From Solen grandis (lineage: Eukaryota; Mollusca; Bivalvia; Adapedonta; Solenidae), in NCBI GenBank assembly GCA_021229015.1, contig CM037777.1, forward strand, positions 21,264,110 to 21,328,109: DNA of 64,000 bases, read 5' to 3'. The position numbers and the translations under genes are program-made. Of this stretch, positions 1 through 11,549 are shown piece by piece. Each line of letters opens with the position of its first letter. The stretch's first letter is position 1. The notes beneath the pieces are model-generated. The model did no database searches and was not told the DNA's origin. It was given only the letters and a program-made list of their open reading frames with translations.

Positions 1-85
1 CAAAAATCTTTAAATACATTAACTGGAAAATTTTGAAAAATGAAAGGATAAATGACATATGTAAGTATGAGATACTGTAGATATG

Positions 86-154
86 AAATGGAAATTTGGA
101 CGCGAATGGAAATTTAGCCGCGCAATGGAAATTTGGCCCACGCAATGGAAATTT
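86..154 (+). repeat. MULE-1 left subterminal motif array
   Basis: Four copies of AATGGAAATTT start near 87, 105, 124 and 144, at a spacing of 18-20 bp. The inner ones are preceded by CGCG, CGCGC or ACGC. Two more degenerate copies lie inward near 291 and 311. The orientation is opposite to the right-end array. Such arrays may be repeated transposase-binding sites, which is inference. Confidence 0.75.
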
Positions 155-947
155 TTTCATTATAGCTTTAAATTGCGAAAAATTTAAAGAATTAAGTTCA
201 AAAAATTTTCTTATGTATTAAAAATTTAATTTGTGAAAGGGATTAAAAAAAAAATAAGCAATAGCAAGTATTAGATACCACAAAGCGTGCCCCGAATGGG
301 AATTTTCACCCTGCAATGAAAAAGTTTAAAATAGCTTTTTTTTTATTTTTTAAACTAAAAATTTGTTAAAAAAAATTTTAAATAACAAAATCTTAAAATA
401 AACTGTAAGAAAATATTATAGGAAAAAATAATATAATGTTTCTTAAAATCAAATTTTTATCTGGAGAAATAAATTTGTTCCGGTTAAGGTACGAAAAGGG
501 TCTGACCCCGGGTTAAGGTACGGTAAGTATTGCAATGTGCAGGGTGTCATGATAAGGGATTTGTCACCACCCAAAAAATAATCACCCTTTTGTCCTTTCA
601 CGTGTTTACTGTTAATGGTATGGTACTGTTTGGGATAATTACGACACGTGCATGTTGAGAAAGAATCAAAGAAAAAAAGTTCGATAATGATTTAGGCAAA
701 TTTTAATATTCGAGACAATAAAATTTAAATTAGATTTCTCTGCTTCTAAAAATGAGGCATACAAAGGGGCCCTGATTTAATACGTTAATTATTGTCTTTT
801 ATTATGCATATGCCGTTCATCCTATTCTTTAAACAGGGAAATGTCCCCGTTTGATTTGTCACACAGATTACCCGGGATTTTTTAGTAAAGTTAAATGGTA
901 TTTGAAAAATTTTATCATTTCAAATTTTAAAATTGTAAGTTTTCAAA

Positions 948-3137
948 ATGCCTGGAAAAAATCCGTGTTACGTGTGTTCTAAAAAATGCTCGGATATTGA
1001 TCTACGGGGTATGTCCTTTCTAGATGTGGTACCAATTCGCATGCGCCCCGGAAGCTATCAATCATGTGGATGACGATGATGAAGAAGAAACCGGTAGGGG
1101 CCCAAATCTGCCTCAAGCGGAATGGACCCGGCGCATAGCGCACCGGAAGCTAGCGACCATGTCGATGATGAGTTGATGACGGAGAAACCGAGAGTGAATC
1201 CGATGAAGAGCAATTTGTCCCGGGCCGCTAAAATCATTATGGACCTACCGACACTGTTACAAAAATTTCGTTCTCCACATGACGTTTTACCGAAAATACC
1301 AGTTGGGAGGAAAGATGGTAATTACTTTTCGTTGACAAAAATAATGAAATGTGGGATGACTGTGGTGCTTGGAATAAGCCTTCAAATCCAAAGGGACTTT
1401 GTTTCATACAACAATAAACTAACAAATGTTGTTTTAAAGGACAACAATACTTTTTGGAAAAAATGACCAAAGGTAAGAGACAATACATTCCACTGCAACC
1501 TCAGCCAACCGAACACGAAATTCTATCAGTGAAAAGGTCATACCAAACACTTAAAGCATCTACGGGCAAATTCCCCTTTAAGAAGAGTTACAGGGTTTTG
1601 GGAACCATTCCGAACTATACGCTGGCCTTCCAAGCAATGAAGCTCTCGTAGAGTACATAGGACAATATCCTGAGAGGCAGTTCCAGGGTAACGTAAAGCA
1701 GTTCATAGGAATAAAGTGTACATAAAGTCCAAAAAAAGGTTCTAAATCAACTAAAATCTGACCTCAAAACAATGTCACTTAAAGCTGTGGAAAAAAAAGA
1801 ACATTGCAACAGATGACGATTTTACAAACAAAAAGACTTTTAAACAATTAAAAAATCTTAAATACAACCAGGATAAGAACATGCAACCGCGGGCTAATAC
1901 AGCTGACCATGTATCGCGATAGAGGAAATGGTGAAGACCAATGAATTCGTTCAAAATGTACAGCACATCAAAGGCGTTAATCCCCTGTTGTTACATTATA
2001 CACAGACCAACAAATTACTGACATAAAAAGATTCTGCTGCAAAAAAAATGGAACTGTGTTAGGTCTTGAAAAAACCTATAACTTGGGTGTTTTTTCATGT
2101 CACACCGACACATATAAAGACCTGTCGGTGTTGAAAAGATCATCAATGCAAAACCCTATCTGCTTTTGGGGCCCCCTTTTATACACACCAGTTTTAACCG
2201 TAAGTACCTACAACGCCTTTCTGCATCAGATTGCCGATAATCTCACAGAAGAAGAAATCAGGGACATGGTCATTTGTTCAGACGAGGAACTCGCATTTAA
2301 AGGATCTATCAAACGCTGTTTGCCTGGAGCTACCCATGTACTATGTAAAACGACACCTGAAAAATAATATATTAAAATACATTGGAGGACAACCTAAGCT
2401 GAATCCTCAAGAAAGACAAGTCATAAATGAAAAGTTATTTGGGAAAACTGGGGTTGTTGAGTCAGCGGAATTGATTTCCTTCAACAATCGCGTCTTCACT
2501 TTGTTAAATTCGATCCCAAATAAAGAAGACAATACCACTTAATCAACCATCTTAACAACAGAATACTTCCACTTCTGTATCAGCATGTCATAATTTCCGG
2601 CCATTGAAGGTAAAATTGAAACCAATTTTGGGCATCAAATAATTCCGAGAGCGCAAATCACATATTGAAATCGGCGGTCAACTGGAAATCAAGTGATTTA
2701 CATTCATTTTTTTCTAAATTTCAAGAAATAGTGGAAGCCGAATCCAACGAAAGAGCACGTGCCATAAGGAATATGGGGGGATACATGCCCTTTTTGAAAG
2801 CTACAATCACCATTTGGTAAATATCGACACATGGTCTTCTCTGTGCTCAGAACAGCAACAAAGACGTCTGAATAAGTTCCGCAATGATAAAGGCAGAGCA
2901 CGCCCAAATGAAATTATTTCAACAAATGGGCCCAAAAAAACTGTCCTGAAAAAAACCGTTGCAGGGAAAAAACCGCACCAAACTAAAAGGAAAAGGACAG
3001 AAAGAACAAGAACGCGTCCTCTAAGCGAAGACTTGTTTGTGACAAGTAAAAAAAAAGTAAAAAAAAAAAGACACTTTGTTGGATGTAAGCTGGACTGGAA
3101 TGTAGATATGTATATAAACGCTTGTAGAAATTTTTAA
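948..3137 (+). pseudogene. MULE-type transposase remnant, multiply frameshifted
   Basis: The reading starts at ATG 948 with a cysteine cluster (CYVCSKKC), is interrupted near 1068, and resumes in segments at 1122-1466, 1454-1651, 2056-2367, 2231-2542 and 2814-3137. The 1454 segment has the LQPQP...VKRSYQTLK pattern and runs into EYIGQYPE after a frame change. Around 2056 come TVLGLEKTYNLG and FWGPLLYTP, then CSDEELAFKGSIKRCLPGA and, in a shifted frame, HLKNN. These fit the DDE core of MULE transposases: a first-Asp region (here Glu-Lys replaces the usual D-T), the second Asp, and a His helix. The tail (2814-3137) has W..L and is strongly basic. At least four frame breaks and stops make it non-functional. 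Family recognition is from memory of related mollusc proteins, not from a search. Confidence 0.7.
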
Positions 3138-3336
3138 TATTCAGTATATTAAAAAATAAAAAAAAATGAAACTAAAAATTTTTTTATAATAATAATAATA
3201 ATAACGTGGCCATGAAAGAGAGCACCTCCTCGTGGTGTGGCCTGGATGCTATTTATCAATATAGAATGCTTAGAAAAATGACTTGTTCTATATGAGATAA
3301 ATGGTAACTGATCGCTCTCATCTTTCTGCTAATATA

Positions 3337-3684
3337 ATTTCCATTACGCGGAACATATAAGAATTAAAGAATTACACTGCGCCCGCTCTATGTTATCTCT
3401 TACTAACAATATTTTATAGCTTATGAAAGACATATTATTATAAATTAATTTCCATTGCGCGGTGAGAATTTCCATTGCGCGGTCCAAATTTCCATTGCGC
3501 CGACTGTTTTCGTCTCACAAATACAATATATGTTACTTTTTCACTTAATATCTTCATAGATTTAAATGTTAATATGTATAAAAACAGTATTTGATCTTTA
3601 TAACTCATTATATTAGCTTATTTAATAGCTAGAATGAAAAATAAATTTCCATTGCGCGGAAAAATTTCCATTGCGTCCATTGCG
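3337..3684 (-). repeat. MULE-1 right subterminal motif array
   Basis: The motif AATTTCCATTGCGCGG occurs near 3337 (one mismatch), 3449, 3469, 3489, 3643 and 3662, with a truncated copy at 3677. The 3449/3469/3489 trio is spaced exactly 20 bp. It is the reverse complement of the left-end motif, so the two arrays form a composite inverted repeat. Confidence 0.75.
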
Positions 3685-3700
3685 TATTTTAGGCCTACCC

Positions 3701-3790
3701 GTAGAAATGTCGGCGTTCATGATAGTTATGTGTAGAAATGTCGGCGTTCATGATAGATATGTGTTGAAAAATGTTGGCGTGTCATAGAAG
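3701..3790. repeat. Short tandem repeat, 31-bp unit
   Basis: Two near-identical 31-bp units (3701-3731 and 3732-3762; GTAGAAATGTCGGCGTTCAT core) are followed by a degenerate third (3763-3790). They lie just outside MULE-1. Confidence 0.8.
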
Positions 3791-5120
3791 GTAAAAAAAA
3801 ATGTTTCAATTTATATACGAATACTTGCTGTCAGGCCCGGATTCACCGGGGGGCCGAGGGGGCCTTGGCCCCCCAGCTGCCCTGGTTATACATTTTTTTC
3901 TAGGCTATAAAATCCATGATTACATAATGTTCGAGCGGGCTAGGAAATTCCCCATCGCTGGCCCCCATACTGAACATACTGGAGATAACCACCTGACCAG
4001 CCAGACTCCCTATTGTCTTATAGCCCCCCTGCTGTTAATGTGTAGGTAATCCGAATCGGCAGTCATCCATGATTTAAAGTGATAAGCATGTGTTTAAGGT
4101 ACGGGTATGCAAATTGATTGACACCTTTCCCACTGATTCACAGGCTATTGTCGAGTTGAAAACCTAAGGACATCTCGTCTGCCGAGCGATCTAATGATTG
4201 AAAAAATAGGCAATTACAAAAATTTTAAATATCAGTAAAACTATTCTAACAGGTGATGTTTAGGAAAAATAGCATAAAAATCGATTAGTATAAAATTAGC
4301 CACTAAAAACAACAACTAAGTTGGACATTAAAATGTAATTGCTATCGAAATATTTCACTAAAGCCCAAAGAAATTATTGTTTTAACAAATAACTTTGACT
4401 AAATCTAATCAACGAAATTTTAAATTCACTTTTCTCTACATCTATAAAATTTTTAAATCTTGAATTAAAAGCGGGCAATTTACTGCCAGGTTGTGAACTT
4501 TCAGGTATGAAAAATTGCCGATTTTGTTTTGGAAAAAAAAAATTAAAACTATTCTCCAGGGAAGTCATACCAATCGCTAGCCATGTAAATTAAATTTTAT
4601 CAGAAATGGGTTGTGTTTCTTAATGTCATCAGCTATACCATTTTTACATAACTGTAAGTATTATTTTAACGAAGCAGTTAATTCTTCTTAACTAACTCTC
4701 TCAATATATAAATACAGAAAGTAGGCCCTATACATCATCATGTTCACTTTTCTTATTATTTACGAATAAAATAATAATAATTATTATAAAATATTGTATT
4801 TTAGATTTATGAATATAATTAAGAAAGAAAGAATTTGAAATTGTTAACTGCCATATTTGGGACAATGTATGTGTAGATTATGATTACTAATTCAAATAAA
4901 ATTCCAGGTAATCAGTTATTGATCAATGTTACTGATAATTTAAAGTCATGAATACTAATGCACAAAATTTACACAATTATGTGCAAAATAAAACAGGTAT
5001 TAAAGATTTTATATTAAATATCAACATCTATTGTTTGTTTTGTCACTGATTAAACACTTAGAAAAACCAAAATGTTTCAACTAAAACTAAAACTGTACAA
5101 AAAAAAAAAAAAAAAATGAC
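3791..5120. other. AT-rich intergenic sequence, no gene seen
   Basis: At 3830-3885 there is a GC-rich near-palindromic patch (GGGGGCCGAGGGGGCC followed by TTGGCCCCCCAG) next to GGCCCGGATTCACC, which looks like the end of a dispersed repeat. The remainder is low-complexity AT-rich DNA; a run of 18 A closes it at about 5100. Short open frames here have no recognisable domain. Confidence 0.5.
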
Positions 5121-5124
5121 ACAC

Positions 5125-6690
5125 AAAAGGGGCCCACACACCTACCCTTTTAACGTGCGCCTGATTTTTTTCTGAGAATTTCTGTGTGAAGACGCTTCCA
5201 GATCGACAATTTGCAGCCAATACATGACGGTCAAACTATTCCCTTCCCATTTTTGACAAAATGATTATGTTTAACGTGAAAATTGATTTTTTTTCTCGTC
5301 TTTGACAAAAAATGTCTTTTACACTTTTGAGTTAAAAACTAATGATCACAAGTCACTTTTTGTGGGGGTTCAGGGAACGCTTATTAAATATTTTATGCCA
5401 GTTTGTGAATGAAAATACAAGATAAGGCCCCTATTTCTTAACCGGGGAAAAATAATGCCCTTTCTTAATAATCAGGGGTTCCCCCCCCCCCCCCCCCCCG
5501 TTATTTTATTTTATTTATTTTGATCGGGGCCCGTAAATGCAATTGTAATCAAATTCATAAAGATTCCACAGCAGTTAAAAAAATAACATGACTTTGCGCC
5601 GGTAAAAGATAACATTATATCGCTCAATGTTTAAGGCTCGGGTCCCACTTGGCTTTTTTTTTTTTTTTTTTTTCCTCGGGATCGGATGGAAATAGCGTCG
5701 CGAGCCATGTGGAGGGCATCGGGAGGCCTCGGGTGTACTGCAAAAAGAATTCATTGAAATTTTCCCGATGTGTTCTTGATGTTTTATCGGGAAACAAGCC
5801 CGGGGGGAAAATCCGCAGAGAAGCTCCGGTCAGCTTCACGGAGCTTCCGCGATTTTTTTTCCTCCGATGAATCCCCGATGCGTCTGTGATGTCTCGCCCA
5901 AGTATCGGGGGGGGGGGGGGCGCATTCGGGGATATTTTGGGGGCCTTTCTGTGACACATTCCCGATCTTATGGTTGAATCTCATAATATTTGAAAAAAAT
6001 AAAAAAAAAATAAAAAAAATGGCAAGGGGTTGAAAAGCGCACCCAGGAAATTAGTTTCTGTTTTGGCCAAATCTTAGACTGAGACGGTCCAAAAGGCCTT
6101 TGTCGCTTAATTCCACCATCAAATTTTCATACTCTCAATATCTTCCCGAGACACGTTTGGGGGGTTTGCAAGATCCCCTAATCTACGGGGATATTCCACC
6201 GATGAGTTACAAACTCAGTGAAACTCCCGGGGCACTTCGCCGATCATCGGAGGAGGGGCCCCCGGTGCTTTTCCGAACATCGGGGGCTCAAGGCTATTGT
6301 GTCATAGCCGAAACAAAAAGTGAATGTTCAACAGACCAATCCCGAAGCCTAATAATTGTCATTTTTTCAACGGACTGCTCAGTCTTCTTTGCTCAAACAT
6401 CGGGAAACCATCGGTAGAAAAAAATGTTTATTTCCACATCACCGATTTTTTTTCCCCAGTGGGACCTAGGCCTTTCATGTTTCAAAAATATATATCGGAT
6501 TTAAAAAAAAAAACAACAACCAACAAAAACCTTCACTATTATCCCCGATACCCTTCAGAATGCATCTTCCATCACACTAAAAACTTTTTTTTTCTGGGGG
6601 GCATGCCCCCGAACCCCCCTACCACTCCTATCACATTCGGGGTTTTGCCCCCCCAGCAGAAAATTTCTGGATCCGGGCCTGGCTGTAGTA
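5125..6690 (+). repeat. Dispersed repeat, copy A (inverse copy at 54.1-55.5 kb)
   Basis: This segment aligns by eye with the reverse complement of 54080-55480. Shared landmarks in the same order are AACGTGCGCCTGA, CGCTTCCAGATC, GATGTCTCGCC, TGTGACACATTCCCGA, AGATCCCCTAATCTACGG and TCACATTC.GGTTTTGCCCC. Both copies hold long poly-T, poly-G and poly-C runs and many CCCGAT/ATCGGG motifs. Matching short peptides (QDPLIYGDIP in both) follow from nucleotide homology, and neither copy has a sustained reading frame, so I treat it as non-coding. The right end near 6690 (TTTCTGGATCCGGGCCTGG) is typical of many invertebrate interspersed repeats. Confidence 0.75.
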
Positions 6691-6984
6691 TCGAGGTTTT
6701 TTTTTGTACAGGGAACAACGGAGCTTACACATTCAGGAACATGTTGTTCATTATCATCACGATGACAGAGACATATGGGTAAAGAGTGGAGATTCTGTTT
6801 CTCTACTAGGAGATTTTTATGGCAAAGGTTTATCAGGGGCGGCACGAAATTTTTCCCCAAATCTTCCTTCCAGTTACTCTAAATGTATTGATTGTTGTTT
6901 TTTCGTAAGAAAAATGAATTAAAAAATAAGATTAACTTCCTTAGATTTTTGTCGAATGTCAAAAGATACTGTGCTGTTAAGATT
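6691..6984. other. Intergenic, nothing recognised
   Basis: Unremarkable sequence between dispersed repeat A and the left end of MULE-2. No feature could be supported. Confidence 0.4.
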
Positions 6985-6990
6985 TACGAC

Positions 6991-7060
6991 GTTTCGGTAA
7001 ATGACCAGTTCGGTAAATTGTTTATATATAGTAACGGGTTTGCAGGGTTTTCGGTAATTG
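6991..7060 (+). repeat. MULE-2 left subterminal motifs
   Basis: Three copies of TTCGGTAAATTG or a close variant start at 6993, 7009 and 7050. They are the inverse of the motifs at 11479-11549. Confidence 0.7.
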
Positions 7061-7713
7061 ATTTTCAATAGTAATTACCTATTATTGTATAATCACACCT
7101 TCATTTTATGTTTAAAAAAACGTGTTTTATACTAATATGTGATTCATGTATGCATTGGTTAATTAAAGGTAGAGAGGAAGTTATGTTCGCTGAGTGGTTT
7201 AATGTACGGGATTTAAATTAATCAGGGGAATACTTTAGAGATAATATCTGAAACTGGGAAATATTAATATTTATTAATATGTTACTAATTATTTTTGAAA
7301 TATTAATTATCAAATAATAAATATAATGTATGTCCATTATTATTTTTATCATCATAACAATTTTATTATTATTATTTATGAAAAAATTAATTATCAAATA
7401 ATAAATATAATTTTTATTAGTATATTATATTATCATAATCTAACATTATGATTATTATCATTATTGGATATTGGAACAATAATACATATTAATATCTCTC
7501 TCTCTTTTTTCTCTTTTTGACTGGAGTTGTATATGATTTATGTTTATTGTAGTTCCATTGTTTCGTGGAGGAAAAAAAGGAAGAAGCATTACAAAGTTGT
7601 ATTACTTTATTTATTTTTATTTTATTTCTTTCATTTTAAACAGATTAACAACATGTAACAAACAAATAAAAACTACAAAGCCAAAAAGAGGTTGTCAGAA
7701 ACAATGTCACTGC

Positions 7714-9779
7714 CTAAAACCCCAAAATAACACACCCCATCAGATCATGCAGACTTCCCGAAAAACCGTCAGAACTATGATCGTCATCGCGGTAGAGATG
7801 CAGGGTAAGCTCCGTTGGACCGATGACACGGGAATGATAAATCGTCCTCAGCAGGGCAGTAGTGGGTAGGTCCTCCTCCTCTATCGGTCCCAGGCCTCCT
7901 CCAGTTTCCCGTGGATCCTGGCGTACTTCTTCCGGCGAATCTACGTGAGGAGGTTCTCCGAAAACCAGTCTCACCTGAAGGTCGACGGTTTCGGCTTCCT
8001 CACGAAGAATCACCGAAAGCTTGTAGATTCCGAGGTTCGGATTCCCTGCCCGAGCATTCAGTCTGCGGTGCCATCCTAAATTAATAGAAGTATATTAAAA
8101 ACCATATATAACAAAAAGGTATGGTTCTCGATGCTTAAATAAGTGGTGATGAGGGTAAGTAATTACATGTAGTATTTTTAATTCTTTAAACTGATATATT
8201 AGGAGAAAGTACATTATTTACATAAAACTATTTTTTCTCAACGTTTATAATAATTGGTGGTGAGGTAAAATACTTTAAGGACGGAAAGGGAGAGGAAAAG
8301 ATACATTCACATTATCATTTTAACATACCTTCTAGGTCGTTGTTTGTGCGTACAATCTCACGGAAGACGCACCAGTTGGCTGGACTCCAGATGGCTCCTC
8401 TCACCCATGTCCTCTCCATGTAGCGACGACGTTGAGCACAGGACCGCCGACTTCCTCTGCGATGGACTTCACCTGTTGAAGGCGGCGACGATCTGTTCCT
8501 GAGGAAGGTAGGGAAGCGACATCAACCTTCCTCAGGAAGTCATATTGTCAGCGGAAACTTGCTTCTCGTCGGACCCCTTCTTCACAAAACACGTGGACTG
8601 TGGTAGCTGGTAGAATGGATGGGGGGATACCTTGAAAGTTCCGTCCAGAACCACTTCTTCGCCTGTGACAGCAGCTGCGCTGGGGACTCCGTTGCCGAAT
8701 ATGATGTGGGCGGGCTCCATCCATCTGGATATCTTCTATCAGGAAGTCTCCTAGGAAAGTTTCGGTCAATCTGAAAATATTACGCATTATTCAACATTTT
8801 TGCATACGCATTATTCAACATTCTTGCATACTGGATTGAAAAAATATAGAATATTGATATCAACACTTTAAAATTTGTGTCAACGTGATAAATAGAGCGT
8901 TGACTCAAAAGTATTTTCAAGACTCGTCTCATAATATTGATATTAAATGAAATCTCCATTTTATATCCTATGTTTGTTATGTTTTGAGTTGTGTGTGCAT
9001 AAACATATATAACTAAATACCTAAAATTTCCCAAAGGGTCATTTGGTTCCTGTGGTCGTTGGCATCTGTTTCCTGTTATAAATTTAACTTAGGACGGACG
9101 GGAAAGAAATAAAAACGAAAGAAAGAATGAATGAAAGATAGATAGATAGAAAAGATATACGGATTACCCTTTTTGCCACTTTCACTTTCTTGCCAAGTCC
9201 AGGTTCTGAGGATGGATTATGGCCACTCAGTCCCCGTGAAATTTCCCCCATGTATTCCTTCAAGGACCCCGGGACTTGATATTCTTTTTTCCGGATGGCA
9301 CACCTCCAGAAACTGTCGGTCAGCAGTCTTCACCTGTTGAAAATACACCATGCCAGAATTCATAATTATGAGTACTTACCACAACAAACGTACTTTAAAA
9401 GTTGAAATTGATATTGAAAATGTTACTTTGTACTTATTTATAATTGAGTTTAAAATAGTAATATATAATAATTTCGGATTTGTTTTTTCTCAAACGGTTC
9501 AATAAATACATAGCGGGCAGACGGAGGACGATATAAACAAGTGGTCTATAAAATGCTATAAGCTTACCCCTTTCGTGTAGGCGTAATCCGTCACCGCTAA
9601 CTAGCTTTGCTGCCCCGCGCTTGGTTCCGGGCCCCAACCAGCTCAAATGTCAGTGGCTGTTCGTCTGGTATCTGCGGTGAGCTGCCCGGGCCTCTAGGGG
9701 ATTTTTTCACAGGGAAACTACAGGATGGTCGAAGTCTCTGCCGGTGATGTCGAATGTCACATCTGGGATGTTATTTCTC
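7714..9779 (-). pseudogene. FLYWCH-MULE transposase, exon remnants on minus strand
   Basis: Five exon-like blocks run right to left. 9779-9568 encodes IPDVTFDITGRDF, TFELV and, after frame slips, GTKRGAAKLVSGDG and YAYTK; it ends in a GTAAGC donor. 9333-9168 follows a TTTTCAACAG acceptor and gives VKTADRQF then WRCAIRKKEYQVPGSL and GHNP. Together these make the FLYWCH zinc-binding pattern (W..C ... H.). About 8755-8530 gives VVLDGTFKVSPHPFYQL, the first catalytic Asp block of MULE transposases. 8487-8329 gives YMERTWVRGAIWSP and VRTNNDLE. A 253-bp GT-AG intron (8328-8076) then joins exactly to GWHRRLNARAGNP at 8075, completing the NND.EGWH.R.N..AG C-terminal signature. The second-Asp and C..H region is missing and several frames are broken, so it is dead. 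Confidence 0.75.
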
Positions 9780-10021
9780 CTGTTTTAAAAAATGGACAGT
9801 TGCATATGCACATGGGAATCATGTTTAATAGTTTAAGGTAAATATATGTTGTCCTATATATGTTATGCACGTATCTATTAAAATATGGGTTACCATTATG
9901 GAAGCAATGGAACTTATTGTGATGCGATGTATTGTTTAGAAAAGACATAGTAAAATCACTAAACATAAATGTGTGTATGTTTTGTTTTTTTAAATATTTT
10001 TTTTTATATGTGTGTATTACC

Positions 10022-10204
10022 TTTTGGGCTGGTGGCAATTTTCCCGCTTCGAAATAGGGTCCCCCTTCCTTTAGGCGGGGGGAGAAAAATTTTCCCAGTG
10101 CCGTGGAGTTGGGGGGGCTGGGGAAACCGTCTCGCATTTGCAATCCCCCTTTCCCAGTGTCAAAATCACCACGTCGCAGCGCAGATACTGCTGGTGGTGA
10201 TCCC
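10022..10204 (-). pseudogene. Possible further upstream exon of MULE-2
   Basis: On the minus strand an open stretch of about 61 codons is framed by a TTTTTTTCAG acceptor and a GTAATA donor, reading GSPPAVSALRRGDFDTG and GKLPPAQK. It lies upstream of the FLYWCH exons inside MULE-2. I recognise no domain, and the bases already show G and C run expansion, so the true frame may differ. Confidence 0.3.
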
Positions 10205-11478
10205 TGAAAAAAACAAAAAATTTTTATGCGATTTTTTATGCGTGTTTTTATAATTTTTTGGGAAAACATAATTAATCAAAAATTTAAAATAATTATTCTA
10301 TATATTTATTTATTAATTTTTATTAAAAAGACTATGTAATCATGAAAATTTTTGAGATATGTACCAAACATGAAATTTTTTTTCCTATTTGGTAGTCGGT
10401 GTGTTTAAATTTTTTGATATATTCTTTTATATTCGTTTATTTAAAAAAAACTAAAAATAATAAAAATAATAATAAAAATTTTACTTTTCCACACTTCCTT
10501 TGGTTTCCATCCCCAAGGGGCACAAGCTTGGGCATGGGGCGCCCGGAAACGCCTACCTTGCACTGAACCCGGGGATATACACCGCTTACTCAGGGTTTTT
10601 GGTCGCAAGTGAAAAATTTATTTGTTTTTTTTCCAAACTTTTTTTTTTTAACCAAAATCTCCTTTTCATGTCTCAGTCTTTTTTGGGTTTGAGAATTTAA
10701 AATGTTTTTTTTGCAAAAAAAAAACTTTTTTACTTGTTTTTAAAATTTTTTATGAACGCAAATTTTTGGGAAAGAACTTATTCAATGCCGGTGCGTTAGA
10801 TTTTTTTACAATCAATTTTTTTTTTTGGTGACCGCCAATTAAACCACGCGCTGGCCCAAAATTAAAAAGGTGTGTGAATTTTTCTTAAACTGAGATTTAT
10901 CAATCTTTTAAGGGTTTACGATTTAAATTTAAATTGCCTTCCAATAGTGTTTAAAAAGAACTTTAATGAATTAACGGTTTGTGAATTTGGAACTGAAAAG
11001 GGGTTTATCACAATTTGACTTAAAAAACAAAAATCGTTATTAAATTAGTTAATTTTTTAAAAAATTTTTCAAAGAATGCCCCTTATCGTAAAAACCCTTT
11101 TTTTTTTGTAATTGTAATTTTTCACATATATGTGTAATTTTATTTAATTTTAAAAAATTTTTTTCGTTCCCCCTCTTTACTTATCTTTCCTTTCTTTTTT
11201 GGAGTCTGTCTTCACACTCTCTCTCTCTGATTTTTTTTAATTTTTTTCTTTATAATCTATTTTAAAATTTAACATATTGCCCGATAAACTGTAAACCCCC
11301 GCACTTTTAAACCGAAACAAAAAATTGGCCGATCATGGGATTCATTGAAAACAAACCTTTTTTTATTTTTTTTTTTAATGAAAAATTTTTTTTTAAATTT
11401 TTTCTTTTATCTTGTCAACAAATGACTTAATAAGTGTATGAGAGGTATTTAAATTGTACAAAAAATTACTTTTGAAAA

Positions 11479-11549
11479 CCAATTTACCGAACCGCCACTC
11501 ATTTTCCTAAATAAAATCAATTTACCGAACGGGAAATTTTACCAAAAGG
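11479..11549 (-). repeat. MULE-2 right subterminal motifs
   Basis: CCAATTTACCGAACC at 11479, CAATTTACCGAAC at 11518, and a degraded third near 11536. The third looks altered by the homopolymer errors typical of this stretch. Confidence 0.6.

Larger units (their letters stand above)
85..3690 (+). mobile_element. MULE-1: decayed Mutator-like transposon with repeated-motif termini
   Basis: A unit of about 3.6 kb is bounded by arrays of one short motif in opposite orientation. The left end (86-154) repeats a core read as GCGCAATGGAAATTT; the right end (3337-3684) repeats its reverse complement AAATTTCCATTGCGC. Between them lies a plus-strand transposase remnant (948-3137). Inverted termini around a transposase define a cut-and-paste DNA transposon, and the protein matches the MULE type found in molluscs and cnidarians. 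No clear target-site duplication was found: the 20 bases outside each outer motif do not match, so the exact ends are uncertain by about 20 bp. Element assignment is seen in the sequence; the family name is inferred from protein style. Confidence 0.75.
6985..11549 (-). mobile_element. MULE-2: FLYWCH-type Mutator-like transposon, degraded
   Basis: The left end carries TTTCGGTAAATG, TTCGGTAAATTG and TTTTCGGTAATTG (6991-7060). The right end carries the reverse complement CAATTTACCGAAC twice (11479-11492 and 11518-11530), then a distorted copy ending in ATTTTACCAAAAGG. Read in reverse, the left end fits the right end over about 35 bases. All recognisable transposase and FLYWCH exons between them lie on the minus strand. 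The right part falls in the homopolymer-distorted region, so that end is imprecise and no target duplication can be read. Confidence 0.65.

Noticed and set aside
9757..10269. 170-codon minus-strand open frame
   Set aside because: Only its centre (10022-10204) is bounded by splice-like signals; the rest reads through AT-rich intron-like sequence. The whole frame is not a gene.
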